A stretch of DNA of 64,000 nucleotides from Streptomyces lanatus. GTDB taxonomy: Bacteria > Actinomycetota > Actinomycetes > Streptomycetales > Streptomycetaceae. The notes under the pieces were generated by a model. It was not told the DNA's origin. It worked only from the letters and a program-made list of their open reading frames with translations, and searched no databases. This document shows positions 40,287 through 48,590 of the stretch, one piece after another; position 1 is the stretch's first letter, and every line of letters begins with the position of its first letter. The position numbers were made by a program, and so were the translations under genes. The stretch is taken from the NCBI RefSeq assembly GCF_014655715.1, contig NZ_BNBM01000019.1, positions 1-64,000 of the forward strand, written 5' to 3'.

Positions 40287-43200
40287 ATGGGGAACAGCGT
40301 GGCTCAGCCGGGGGATCTGTCGCAGCCTGTTGCGGGTGTCTACGAGGAACTCGTCACCCAACGCATGCAAGGACAAATGGCGCAGCTCAGCGCAGCAGGT
40401 TGGAGAGCCATCGATGATGAGGTCAGCGAAGAATCGTCACCTCATGTACTGGCTCGTCACATCAGTCAGGCCGTGAGCCGGCGGCTCAGCCAGCTGCCCC
40501 ACGACCAGCGTGTCGCCGTAGCCAACCGGATCATCGAGTCACTCTCATCCAACTCGGCCGACTTCGGAGGCAGTGACACGGCCGACCTCATCGCCGATGG
40601 CCCTCGCCAACTCCTCGCCCTTGCGGAGAAGGAAGCCCCTGGTGTCTACGCGATGCGTCCGCTGACACCTCTCTCCGAGACCGCCCTCATAACCAACTCT
40701 CCCGAGGACCCGAGTCTCGGCAGTGAGCTGCGCGCTGAGCTGGCCACGGCAGATCGCATCGATCTGCTCTGCGCCTTTGTGAAGTGGTATGGCCTGCGTG
40801 TACTCGAAGACTCTCTCCGCGCCGCCAGAGACCGCGGTGTCAAGATTCGAGTCATCACGACCACCTACATCGGCGCAACCGACCGTCACGCGCTCGACCG
40901 ACTCGTCCGCGACTTCGGCGCCGAGGTGAAGGTCAACTACGAGACCCGCTCGACACGGCTCCATGCGAAGGCCTGGTTGTTCCGACGCGAGAGCGGTTTC
41001 GACACGGCTTACGTAGGCAGTTCCAACCTCTCGAAAGCCGCGCTGCTCGACGGCCTGGAGTGGAACGTGCGCCTTTCGTCTGTGGCCACTCCGGTCGTGC
41101 TCAACAAGTTCGAGGCCACCTTCGACGCGTACTGGAATGACATCGCTTTTGAGTCGTACGACCCCGATCGCGACGCCCACAAGTTGGACGAGGCCCTGAC
41201 CGTGGCGGGCGGTACGCAGGCCAGCCAGGACACCAAGATCAGCCTCTCTGGCCTTGAGGTTCGACCGCACCCGCACCAGGCCGACATGCTGGAGCGACTG
41301 CGCGTCGAGCGTGAGGTACGCGGCTACCAGCGCAATCTGCTTGTCGCCGCTACTGGTACGGGCAAGACAGTCATGGCCGCGCTTGATTACCGCAACCTGT
41401 ACGAGGAGTGGGGTGGCAAGCAGCACCCACGGCTGCTCTTTGTGGCCCACCGCAAGGAGATCCTGAGGCAGTCACTCCGCATGTACCGCGAGGTACTCGA
41501 TGACGCATCCTTCGGCGAACCACTCTTCAGCGGCGCGCTACCGCGTGATTGGAAGCATGTCTTCGCCAGCGTTCAGTCGCTCACCGACCAGCGACTCGAC
41601 CAGTTCGACCCGGGACACTTCGACATCATCGTCATCGACGAGTTCCATCACGCCACGGCTTCGACGTATCGCCGCGTTATCAACCACTTCAAGCCGAAGC
41701 AACTCCTCGGCCTCACCGCCACTCCCGAGCGCGCGGACGGCCTGAATGTGCAGGACGAGTTCTTCGAAGGCCGAATCGCAGCCGAGATGCGGTTGTGGGA
41801 GGCCCTGGATAACGATCTCCTGTGCCCGTTCCACTACTTCGGTGTGCCGGACGGCACCGATCTGACACGTCTTAGCTGGCGCTCGGGTACCTACGACCAG
41901 AGCCAGCTCGGCGACTTGTTCTCGGCCGACACTGCACGGGCGCGTATTGTCATCAAACAGGTGCGGGACAAGGTGTCCGATCCGATGAGCATGCGGGCAC
42001 TCGGCTTCTGCGTCAGCAGGAAGCACGCTCACTTCATGGCGAAGTGCTTCCGGGACGTTGGCTTCAAGGCCGAGGCCTTGGACAGCGCATCGCGGCCCGA
42101 GGTCCGTGACCATGTGCTGTCCCAGCTCAAGGCTGGAGAGATCCAAGTCATCTTCTCCGTAGACCTCTTCAACGAGGGCTTGGACATCCCCGACGTCGAT
42201 ACGCTGCTCCTCCTGCGCCCCACGAACAGCGCCACCGTCTTCCTTCAGCAACTCGGTCGAGGCCTACGCCGCACGCCGGACAAGCCCGTGCTCACAGTGC
42301 TCGACTTCATCGGCCAGCACCGAGCCGAGTTCCGGTTCGAGGAGCAATTCCGCGCGATGACCAACCTGTCACGCAACCGGCTCCTTGAGCACGCCGAGCA
42401 TGACTTCCCACTGCTGCCCTCCGGCTGCCAGATCATCCTTGAGGGCAAGTCCAAAGATCTTGTCCTGGATAACATCCGCACCCAGATCAAGGCGACAGTC
42501 CAGACCCTCGCCAAAGAGGCCAGGGCCTTCGACACGCCGCTCCTCGCCGACTACCTCAAAGAGAGCCGCCGGGAAATCCGGGAGCTGTACAAGTCGAGCA
42601 ACTCGTGGACGACGGTCCTGCGCCGCGCCGGTTTGTCCGACCTACCTGAACAAGCCGACGAACAAGACCTGTTGAAGCGTGTGCACGCCTTCCTCCACGT
42701 CGACGACCGCGAACGCGCCGACGCATACGCGCGCCTGCTGAACGATGACGCCCCGCCGTACGACTCACTCAGCGAGAAGGATCAGACGTACGCACGCATG
42801 CTGTTCTTCAACCTCTGGGACAAGGCCGGCGGGTTCACTTCCTACGCCGAGGGGCTTGAATCGCTGCGCGAGCAGCGAGCCTTCCGTAGCGAGCTGCGCC
42901 AAGTACTCGACCACGTGATGGGGTATGCCGACCACTTCCCCCTCCCACTGCAGGGCCCGCATGCGCATATCCCGCTGAAGATCCACAGCGCATACAACCG
43001 CTCGGAGATCCTGGCCGCACTCGGTGTGGCCCGCCTCGGCGGTCAGATGCCCGGCTCCTTCGCGCAGGGCGTTCTGTGGGATGAGCAGAATCAGACCGAC
43101 GCGTTGCTGATCACCCTTGAGAAGAACGAGAAGGACTTCTCCCCCACGGTCCGGTACAAGGACTACGCGCTGAGCCCTTCCCTCTTCCATTGGGAGTCGC

Positions 43201-43448
43201 AGAGCACGACCGCAGCCACCTCTCCCACCGGTCTGCGCTACCAGCAGCACGAGCAACGCGGCAGCCACGTCCTGCTGTTCATGCGGCGCTACAAGGACAC
43301 CGACATCGGCAAGGCACAGCCCTGGATGCTGCTCGGCCCGGCAACGTATGCCGGCCACGAAGGCAGCAAGCCCATGGCCATCACGTGGCGGCTGCATGAT
43401 GAGCTACCTGCAGATGTGTGGTCGTACTCGGGTATCACCGCGGGCTGA
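40287..43448 (+). CDS. PLD-nuclease/SSL2 helicase/DUF3427 protein
   Basis: About 1053 residues in three parts. The N-terminal ~130 residues are unassigned. A phospholipase D-type nuclease follows at about 130-290 with STRLHAKAWLF (His226, Lys228) and VGSSNLSKAA, a single HKD motif, so it probably dimerises. The SSL2-type helicase at about 320-680 has Walker A ATGTGKTV, the DEFH box in IVIDEFHHA, LGLTATPERADG and QLGRGLRRTP. The DUF3427 region covers about 690-1050. Such proteins occur in restriction and phage-defence islands. The start is uncertain: ATG 40287 or GTG 40299, the latter after GGGGAACAGC. Coupling with the Vsr gene suggests a shared DNA-degrading system. Confidence 0.88.
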   Translation: MGNSVAQPGDLSQPVAGVYEELVTQRMQGQMAQLSAAGWRAIDDEVSEESSPHVLARHISQAVSRRLSQLPHDQRVAVANRIIESLSSNSADFGGSDTADLIADGPRQLLALAEKEAPGVYAMRPLTPLSETALITNSPEDPSLGSELRAELATADRIDLLCAFVKWYGLRVLEDSLRAARDRGVKIRVITTTYIGATDRHALDRLVRDFGAEVKVNYETRSTRLHAKAWLFRRESGFDTAYVGSSNLSKAALLDGLEWNVRLSSVATPVVLNKFEATFDAYWNDIAFESYDPDRDAHKLDEALTVAGGTQASQDTKISLSGLEVRPHPHQADMLERLRVEREVRGYQRNLLVAATGTGKTVMAALDYRNLYEEWGGKQHPRLLFVAHRKEILRQSLRMYREVLDDASFGEPLFSGALPRDWKHVFASVQSLTDQRLDQFDPGHFDIIVIDEFHHATASTYRRVINHFKPKQLLGLTATPERADGLNVQDEFFEGRIAAEMRLWEALDNDLLCPFHYFGVPDGTDLTRLSWRSGTYDQSQLGDLFSADTARARIVIKQVRDKVSDPMSMRALGFCVSRKHAHFMAKCFRDVGFKAEALDSASRPEVRDHVLSQLKAGEIQVIFSVDLFNEGLDIPDVDTLLLLRPTNSATVFLQQLGRGLRRTPDKPVLTVLDFIGQHRAEFRFEEQFRAMTNLSRNRLLEHAEHDFPLLPSGCQIILEGKSKDLVLDNIRTQIKATVQTLAKEARAFDTPLLADYLKESRREIRELYKSSNSWTTVLRRAGLSDLPEQADEQDLLKRVHAFLHVDDRERADAYARLLNDDAPPYDSLSEKDQTYARMLFFNLWDKAGGFTSYAEGLESLREQRAFRSELRQVLDHVMGYADHFPLPLQGPHAHIPLKIHSAYNRSEILAALGVARLGGQMPGSFAQGVLWDEQNQTDALLITLEKNEKDFSPTVRYKDYALSPSLFHWESQSTTAATSPTGLRYQQHEQRGSHVLLFMRRYKDTDIGKAQPWMLLGPATYAGHEGSKPMAITWRLHDELPADVWSYSGITAG

Positions 43449-43460
43449 GCAACTCGGCGC

Positions 43461-44132
43461 TCACGCGATCTCGCCGAGCTCAGCCTCGAAGTGAGTCTGT
43501 GCTCGGTCGAGTACGTCATCGGGGTCATGTCCGTGTGCATGCAACCAGTGCAGTACGTCCGCCATGACCCCGACGGCAGCCTCTTCTGCTGCTGCCGCGC
43601 CGAGCACACTGCCACGGCCGGACTGGACTTTCTCGCGGGGCAGTTGCCAGGATCCGTACAGATCGAGGATGGCCCCGGCGCGTGTGACATGAGGGGCGAT
43701 CGTCGTGCCGCAAGCGACAGCAGTGTCCGTGGCGAGCTCACACCACACCACCTTCCTATCGCCTTGGACGGACACGCCCCAGCGGTGATCCGTCAGGGTG
43801 TCGACGAGCGCCATTCCTCGGCCCGACTCCAGTGCACTGCTGACGGTGAGCAGTGTGGGCAAGGCACGGGTGTCGGGGTCCGTAACCTCCAAACGGAGAT
43901 ACGGCCCGTTGAGCGCTGCGCGCAGCGTGCTGGGGGTTCCTTCGCCGACGTGCCGGATCACATTGGTCACCAGCTCTGACATGCAGATTTGCGCTGCGTC
44001 AACATGATCGGGGAGCCCCCACAGAATGAGTCGGAGCTTCAACGTCCGTCTCAACTCCGCGAGTTCACTCGGCTGGGCAGCGAACTTGTGCACCCAGGGC
44101 TCTCGCCCAACACAATCGCTCACGTAGATCAC
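43461..44132 (-). CDS. HATPase_c anti-sigma-like regulatory protein
   Basis: 223-residue protein with a histidine-kinase-type ATPase domain (about 25-145): N box ICMSELVTNVIRH, G1-like LEVTDPDTRALP and G2 ESGRGMALVDTLTDHRW. The remaining ~80 residues are unassigned helices. It resembles the RsbW/SpoIIAB-like proteins that accompany DUF397 and DUF5753 regulators in streptomycetes. It is divergent from the XRE gene across 180 bases and convergent with the helicase, 12 bases apart. The GTG at 44132 follows GAGGGG; upstream codons of the open frame lack homology. Its partner is presumably in the adjacent pair; whether it binds a sigma factor is unknown. Confidence 0.78.
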   Translation of the reverse strand: MIYVSDCVGREPWVHKFAAQPSELAELRRTLKLRLILWGLPDHVDAAQICMSELVTNVIRHVGEGTPSTLRAALNGPYLRLEVTDPDTRALPTLLTVSSALESGRGMALVDTLTDHRWGVSVQGDRKVVWCELATDTAVACGTTIAPHVTRAGAILDLYGSWQLPREKVQSGRGSVLGAAAAEEAAVGVMADVLHWLHAHGHDPDDVLDRAQTHFEAELGEIA

Positions 44133-44312
44133 CTTCGACCACCCCTCACGCGCTTTGTTGCGCACGGTGCTCACGCCAATGACTCTCAGTGACAGAGTCG
44201 CAGTGCAACTCTCGCCATGCAACATGCACGAAGGGATTCCCTCGTTAGAGTGATTGGCCTTTCAGCCCGCTTCCGATGGGATGGAACATCCGCTACCCCA
44301 CGAGGAGTTGCC
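44133..44312. promoter_or_regulatory. divergent promoter region, HATPase and XRE genes
   Basis: 180 bases between two divergent regulatory genes, with GTGCAACTC... and ...ATGCAAC-type dyad halves around 44202-44225 and a TTAGAGT box at about 44246. It probably carries both promoters and binding sites for the DUF5753 regulator; nothing is experimentally defined. Confidence 0.35.
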
Positions 44313-45161
44313 ATGTCTGGATCCCCCACAGCTCGCCGTCGCCGCCTTGCGATCGAGCTCAAGCGATTGCGCGACGAGAGCAGCCTGACGTGCAGCCAGG
44401 TAGGCAAGGAGTTGGACTGGAGCAGTTCCAAGGTCAGCCGCATGGAGACGGGACAAGGACGCGTCCAGCCCTCGGATGTCGATGCCCTGTGCCGCCTCTA
44501 CGGGACTGCGGATGAACTGCGTGAACTTCTGAAGTCGCTGGCCAAGGAGTCCAAGACAAAGGGGTGGTGGCACGCACACAGCAACGCGATCCCCGCCTGG
44601 TTCTCTGTGTACGTTGGTCTCGAACAGGCGGTTTCCGACCTGCGTACCTATCAAGCCGAGTTCATCCCCGGCCTCCTACAGACCAGCGAGTACGCAGCCG
44701 AGCTGAGCCGCGCATGGGTGGATCACACCCCCGACGACATTCAACGCATGGTCGACGTCCGGATGCGGCGACAAGAGCTCCTCACCAGCGAGAGCGCGCC
44801 TGATCTATGGGCAGTCGTGCACGAGAGCGCCTTGCTGCATACGGTCGGGAGCCGCGAAGTCATGGCCAGCCAGCTCGAACGTATGCTGGAAATCCAGAAG
44901 TTGAAGAACGTGACCGTCCAGGTGCTGCCGTTCAACGCAGGCGCCTATCCCACCACCGGGTCGTTCACGATCCTCGGCTTCCCGGAGCAGGAGGACCCGG
45001 ACGTGGTCTATCGAGAGGGACTTACCGATTCGGTCTACCTCGAAGAGCCCAAGGACGTGGCCCTCTACACGAAGGCATTCGATCACCTCAGGGCCTTGGC
45101 ACTGAGTCCTCAGCGATCGATCTTGCTCATCACAAGACTCTTGGAGGAGAACTCTCGATGA
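44313..45161 (+). CDS. XRE regulator with DUF5753 (Scr1/WhiJ type)
   Basis: 282-residue regulator. The helix-turn-helix is at about 10-65 (RRLAIELKRLRDESSLTCSQ then GKELDWSSSKVSRMETG), and DUF5753 covers about 90-270 with YQAEFIPGLLQTSEYA and VVHESALLHTVGS. Members act with a small DUF397 protein, as with WhiJ, to control development or secondary metabolism. The ATG at 44313 follows GAGGAG. It overlaps the DUF397 gene as ATGA. It lies inside the island, next to an anti-sigma-like ATPase, so it may also regulate the neighbouring nuclease and helicase genes; that is inference. Confidence 0.88.
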   Translation: MSGSPTARRRRLAIELKRLRDESSLTCSQVGKELDWSSSKVSRMETGQGRVQPSDVDALCRLYGTADELRELLKSLAKESKTKGWWHAHSNAIPAWFSVYVGLEQAVSDLRTYQAEFIPGLLQTSEYAAELSRAWVDHTPDDIQRMVDVRMRRQELLTSESAPDLWAVVHESALLHTVGSREVMASQLERMLEIQKLKNVTVQVLPFNAGAYPTTGSFTILGFPEQEDPDVVYREGLTDSVYLEEPKDVALYTKAFDHLRALALSPQRSILLITRLLEENSR

Positions 45162-45364
45162 TGCTGCCGTCGAGCATCCCGTGGCGCCGAAGCAGCTACA
45201 GCAACGGCATGGGCGGCGAATGCCTGGAAGTAGCCGAACTCGCCGAAGCGATCAGGGTCCGCGACTCCAAAGCCACGTCAGGACCGCAAATCACCCTGAG
45301 CACTGCTACATGGCAGGATTTCATACGCGCCCTGGCCGGCCGCATGGAAGAATCTGTTACCTGA
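45158..45364 (+). CDS. DUF397 small partner protein
   Basis: 68 residues, full length for DUF397. Signature: WRRSSYSNGMGGECLEVAEL near the start, AIRVRDSKATSGPQITL and WQDFIRALAG at the end. These proteins bind or antagonise the upstream DUF5753 regulator. The ATG overlaps the regulator stop as ATGA, and two ATG codons are adjacent (45158, 45161). The stop lies eight bases inside the end of the convergent 45357-45932 gene. Confidence 0.9.
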   Translation: MMLPSSIPWRRSSYSNGMGGECLEVAELAEAIRVRDSKATSGPQITLSTATWQDFIRALAGRMEESVT

Positions 45365-45932
45365 CTGGCTGCAACGGATTACGAATGATTTCTCCTGCTC
45401 CCTGGAGGAACGAGGCGTAAACCTGGGTCATCTCGCTCCTAGCCTGGTCAAATCCGGACCAGTCCACGCTCGGGCTTGAAGAACTTCCTCCCGCCACCTG
45501 CATCAAGGCGCCCACAGCCGCCATCGACTTCCCCGTCATGGCGTAAGCCAGCGCATTCGCCTCGTTTGGCCCCCACAGAGCCAACTGGCTTGTTTTTGCC
45601 TTGAGCTCAACGGTGCGCTCACGAAGTTCACGTCCCGTCGCCTCATCAAGTCCGGCCCCACCCCGCACCTCAGGTGTGATACGTACGAGCACTTCATCCA
45701 AAGCGGCATAGGCCTCAAGGAGGGCAGCGAAGGCCTGATGCCGCTGACTACGCACCCACTGCCAGTGCTCCGCCGCCGCCTGTCCGTGCACCTGAGCCAA
45801 GGCTGCCTCAACTGCTTTGCGCCCACCGGCTTCGGCTCCGCGCTTGGCGTACATCCCGGCGATGAACGCACCGATGACGGCAGCCGCGAAGGCGATTACT
45901 GCCGCGACGACTGTCCCCGTCGAGTCACTCAT
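45357..45932 (-). CDS. membrane-anchored helical hypothetical protein
   Basis: 191 residues. An N-terminal hydrophobic helix (about 8-28, VVAAVIAFAAAVIGAFIAGM) is followed by a basic and Ala-rich helical region, with WQWVRSQRHQAFAALLEAY near 65. The design parallels the protein at 29-634: short exterior tail, one membrane helix, helical body. No family is recognised. GAGGATGGC precedes the ATG at 45932. It overlaps the DUF397 gene tail to tail. Possible role as a membrane component of the island is unproven. Confidence 0.65.
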   Translation of the reverse strand: MSDSTGTVVAAVIAFAAAVIGAFIAGMYAKRGAEAGGRKAVEAALAQVHGQAAAEHWQWVRSQRHQAFAALLEAYAALDEVLVRITPEVRGGAGLDEATGRELRERTVELKAKTSQLALWGPNEANALAYAMTGKSMAAVGALMQVAGGSSSSPSVDWSGFDQARSEMTQVYASFLQGAGEIIRNPLQPVR

Positions 45933-46034
45933 CGCGCCATCCTCGCCCGGATGCGGCGCTGCCACAATGGTCTTCCTACGTAACGTGCACAACTCTCAGC
46001 ACTCTGTGAGCTCTGAAACCATTAGCCTCGGATC

Positions 46035-47069
46035 ATGACGACACCCACGGCCGGCTTCGCGCCTGGCGACATCCTCACGCGTGCACAGATCCACCCCGTC
46101 CTCGGCGGCAGCAGCTTCCAGGGAATCTGCCCAGCCGTAGAAAAACGCAACGTTCTCATATTCTCCGACAGTAAAATAGGTAAGCGCTATGGGTATCGGG
46201 ATGGATGGCTCGCCGAGAACGATGCATCGGGACCCATATTCACATATACCGGAGTCGGGCAACGCGGCGACCAGACCTTAGACGGCGGAAATGCCGCTAT
46301 TCTGAACCACGCAAATATGGGGCGCACTCTGCACGTCTTCGTCGCGGTGGGCAATGTTCCAGGAACTGGTACGCGAAAGCACAAATATATAGGAGAATTC
46401 AAGGTTGACGAGCGCACACCGTACGACATACGGGAAGCCAAAGATGAATTGAATCATGACCGCAATGTCATCGTCTTCCGACTTCGCCCCACCGGCCCGT
46501 TCATACGGGAGGATTCCGACACCCTGCCATTGGCCAGCCGCTCCCGGATACGATTTCAGTCGACCGCAGGGCGCGTCGCTCGGGCATACCGCCGCCAGAG
46601 GCGTCAGCGTCAACCGCAAACTGAGACTACCCGAATAGAATCGATCCGTGACGAACTGGCGGATGCATTCGAAGCGCACGAGAGCGCAGCCGGGATGGAC
46701 ATAGGGCAGATGGAGCTGTCCCTCCAGAACTCGACTGATCAGATCTCATTCGAGATCTACAACCAGACGAACCACACGGTTTACCAGCCCACGGGCAGTG
46801 CAGCACCCGAATCAATCACTCAGGCTCTGGCTCAACTGCTTCATGCACAGCGTCATTTAAAAGACCTTGTTCCCGACCAGCCCTTCCACCTGATGATGCT
46901 TACACCTGCGCTCCCCCGAGAGGACCTCCGCGGCTTGCTAGCCGACCACGGAATTGGCCTCGTATACCGCAACGACAATGGCGGATTCTCTGAGTTCGCG
47001 GGAAGCACGCCTATGAGCAGCGATGCTCGATCGTTCCGCTGTTTGAACTGTCCCGTACCCGCCGCGTAG
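46035..47069 (+). CDS. ScoMcrA-like SRA domain protein with degenerate nuclease-like C-terminus
   Basis: 344 residues. The N-terminal ~150 match the SRA-like domain of ScoMcrA-type restriction enzymes, which reads modified DNA: LGGSSFQGICPAVEKRNVLI, YGYRDGWLAENDASG, TYTGVGQRGDQTLDGGNAAI, GRTLHVFVAVG and VIVFRLRPTG. A basic linker (about 175-205) precedes a C-terminal domain (about 215-330) that resembles a PD-(D/E)xK-type nuclease in ESITQALAQLLHAQRHL and DLRGLLADHGIGLVYRNDNG. The expected catalytic Glu-x-Lys segment appears as VYQPTGS, so it is probably inactive. GC falls clearly below the flanks, especially at 46120-46500, indicating recent transfer. No cognate methyltransferase is present. 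Confidence 0.78.
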   Translation: MTTPTAGFAPGDILTRAQIHPVLGGSSFQGICPAVEKRNVLIFSDSKIGKRYGYRDGWLAENDASGPIFTYTGVGQRGDQTLDGGNAAILNHANMGRTLHVFVAVGNVPGTGTRKHKYIGEFKVDERTPYDIREAKDELNHDRNVIVFRLRPTGPFIREDSDTLPLASRSRIRFQSTAGRVARAYRRQRRQRQPQTETTRIESIRDELADAFEAHESAAGMDIGQMELSLQNSTDQISFEIYNQTNHTVYQPTGSAAPESITQALAQLLHAQRHLKDLVPDQPFHLMMLTPALPREDLRGLLADHGIGLVYRNDNGGFSEFAGSTPMSSDARSFRCLNCPVPAA

Positions 47070-47204
47070 GGATTCCGTAACGAGCAACCTCGCTTGCGCG
47101 CAATCCGTACCTACGGCCCCAAAGACGCAATCTGCTGCAGTCCTTGAGCGCACCATCGCTTGCACTCACATCCTGGATCTCCAACCACCCAGCTGGAGGG
47201 CAAC

Positions 47205-47947
47205 ATGACGCTCAGGTTCCTCGGCACAACCAGCGACGACGGCGACTGCCCCACCCTCTACGACATCGAGGGCACGGACGAGATCCTCGTCCAGGGCGAG
47301 CGGGAGACCGCCCCAGAGCAACTCGCTCAGCTGCGGGACGTCAAGGCGTCCGAGACCTTCGCCCGTGTCCCGCGCCGCCTGCAGGCGAGGACATCGCCAG
47401 CGATCTCGACAACGCGTGGCGCGAGAACGTCCGCGCGCAGACGGCACAGGGCAAGTGGTTCGAGCGTGTCCGGCTGGTCGATGAACCGCCCACGCAGGGT
47501 CAGGAGTTCCTGCTAGCCAAACTGCGAGGTGAACCCGTGATCCAGACGTACCCGCCCGAAAAAACCATCGCTGCCCAGCCTCGCACCGGCCGCTCCCTCG
47601 TCACCAACGCCGACCTGGTGGACTTCCTGGTGGCGCTCGCCGGGGGCCTGGAGACGCCGTTCGGCCGGACCCTCGAACAGACCATCCAGCCCGCCCGCCA
47701 CACCGCCACCGTCCAGGCGCTGACCAAGATCCTCGACCAGCGTGTGGCGGCCATGCGGCGTCGCGTGGACATCGCCGTCGAACGGGGTGAACTGCCCCCG
47801 GTGGACAGCTCGTTCCTCGGCGAGAGGATTTCCGGGCCGGTACATCTGATCGTCAATCGCGGAATGCGTTCGTTCGCCCGGGAGGACGCGGAGCGGATTG
47901 TGGGCGTGGTGCTCGCCGGTATTCGGGCCACGGCGCGGCAGCCCTGA
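47205..47947 (+). pseudogene. chimeric remnant: small DUF protein, DUF6879 and TetR C-terminus
   Basis: Three decayed pieces lie end to end. From the ATG at 47205 (after GGAGGGCAAC) comes an intact-looking start, MTLRFLGTTSDDGDCPTLYD, typical of a small protein that normally precedes DUF6879, until about 47390. The reading frame then shifts: a DUF6879-like fragment NAWRENVRAQTAQGKWFERV is read in another frame, without its N-terminus. The same frame runs into the C-terminal domain of a TetR regulator (VDFLVALAGGLETPFGRTLE, ISGPVHLIV) with no HTH. The long continuous frame 47144-47947 is thus probably not a functional protein. It marks the right edge of the accessory island. Confidence 0.7.
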
Positions 47948-48141
47948 GCAGTCGGCTCGGCGGTGCGCGCCTCAGCTGATGGGGACTCACGCCGTCGTAG
48001 CCGTCGTAGAGCTGATTGGTCCTCATGGGTGTGGCCCGTATGGCAGCTTCGATGAGCGGTGTGCGGAATATCCGACTAGCCTCCGAAATGAGCGCTAAGT
48101 GGATCTTTAATGGCGCGCTCTACTCGAATCAAGGAGGAGAC

Positions 48142-48390
48142 ATGCGCAAGCTTCAGAAGGCCGCTCTCGCGGCCACGATGGTCGGGACCCTCAGCCTCAT
48201 AGCCACCGGCACCGCCTCCGCACAGCCTTCGTACGGCGAGCATGGCCATGGGCACTGCAAGTCGCACGACATGAACATCGACATTCTCGGTCAGGTCGGA
48301 ATTCTCAACGGCCTTGCGGGCAACTTGCTCAATGGTGAGGGTCACCCTGGCGCGCAGTTCGGCGGCGTCGGGTCCGAGTGCCACCACTGA
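48142..48390 (+). CDS. small secreted protein of unknown function
   Basis: 82 residues with a signal peptide (about 1-28, cleaved near ASAQPS). The mature 54 residues are His/Gly-rich (GEHGHGHCKSHDMNIDILG), then hydrophobic GQVGILNGLAGNLLNGEG, and end in SECHH. Two Cys residues could form a disulfide. I have seen the same ILNGL-GN-LNGEG pattern in other short streptomycete secreted proteins, but cannot name a function; it is not a chaplin or rodlin by motif. The ATG follows AAGGAGGAG, a very strong ribosome binding site. A large terminator hairpin follows at 48444-48483. Confidence 0.75.
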   Translation: MRKLQKAALAATMVGTLSLIATGTASAQPSYGEHGHGHCKSHDMNIDILGQVGILNGLAGNLLNGEGHPGAQFGGVGSECHH

Positions 48391-48443
48391 GTGATAGCGG
48401 ATCCGTCTCGTAGTTCACCGAGAACGAGAACCGAGAAGAGAAA

Positions 48444-48483
48444 GGGCCCTGGTGCCCGGGTCACGCACCCGGCACCGGGGCCC
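48444..48483 (+). terminator. terminator hairpin after the small secreted protein gene
   Basis: GGGCCCTGGTGCCCGGGT pairs with ACCCGGCACCGGGGCCC around loop CACGC, with one bulge and one G-U pair. It lies 54 bases after the stop and before the next gene at 48591. Confidence 0.8.
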
Positions 48484-48590
48484 ATGTCTTGCGCGCGACC
48501 AAAGTCGCAGTGGCGCAGACCATCGGACGATGACTGCGGGTACGGGCCCTCGCCAGACTCGGCACATCGGGAGAGAGAGCGGGGGACAGC

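Noticed and set aside
39796..43448. known hhe, DISARM, BREX or Druantia system
   Set aside because: No HEPN domain, methyltransferase, PglZ, DrmA-type or other required components are present; only the helicase and Vsr parts are shared.
47144..47947. single 268-residue intact protein
   Set aside because: Its first ~80 residues are Arg/Pro-rich shadow of the real small DUF start, followed by unrelated DUF6879 and TetR fragments.
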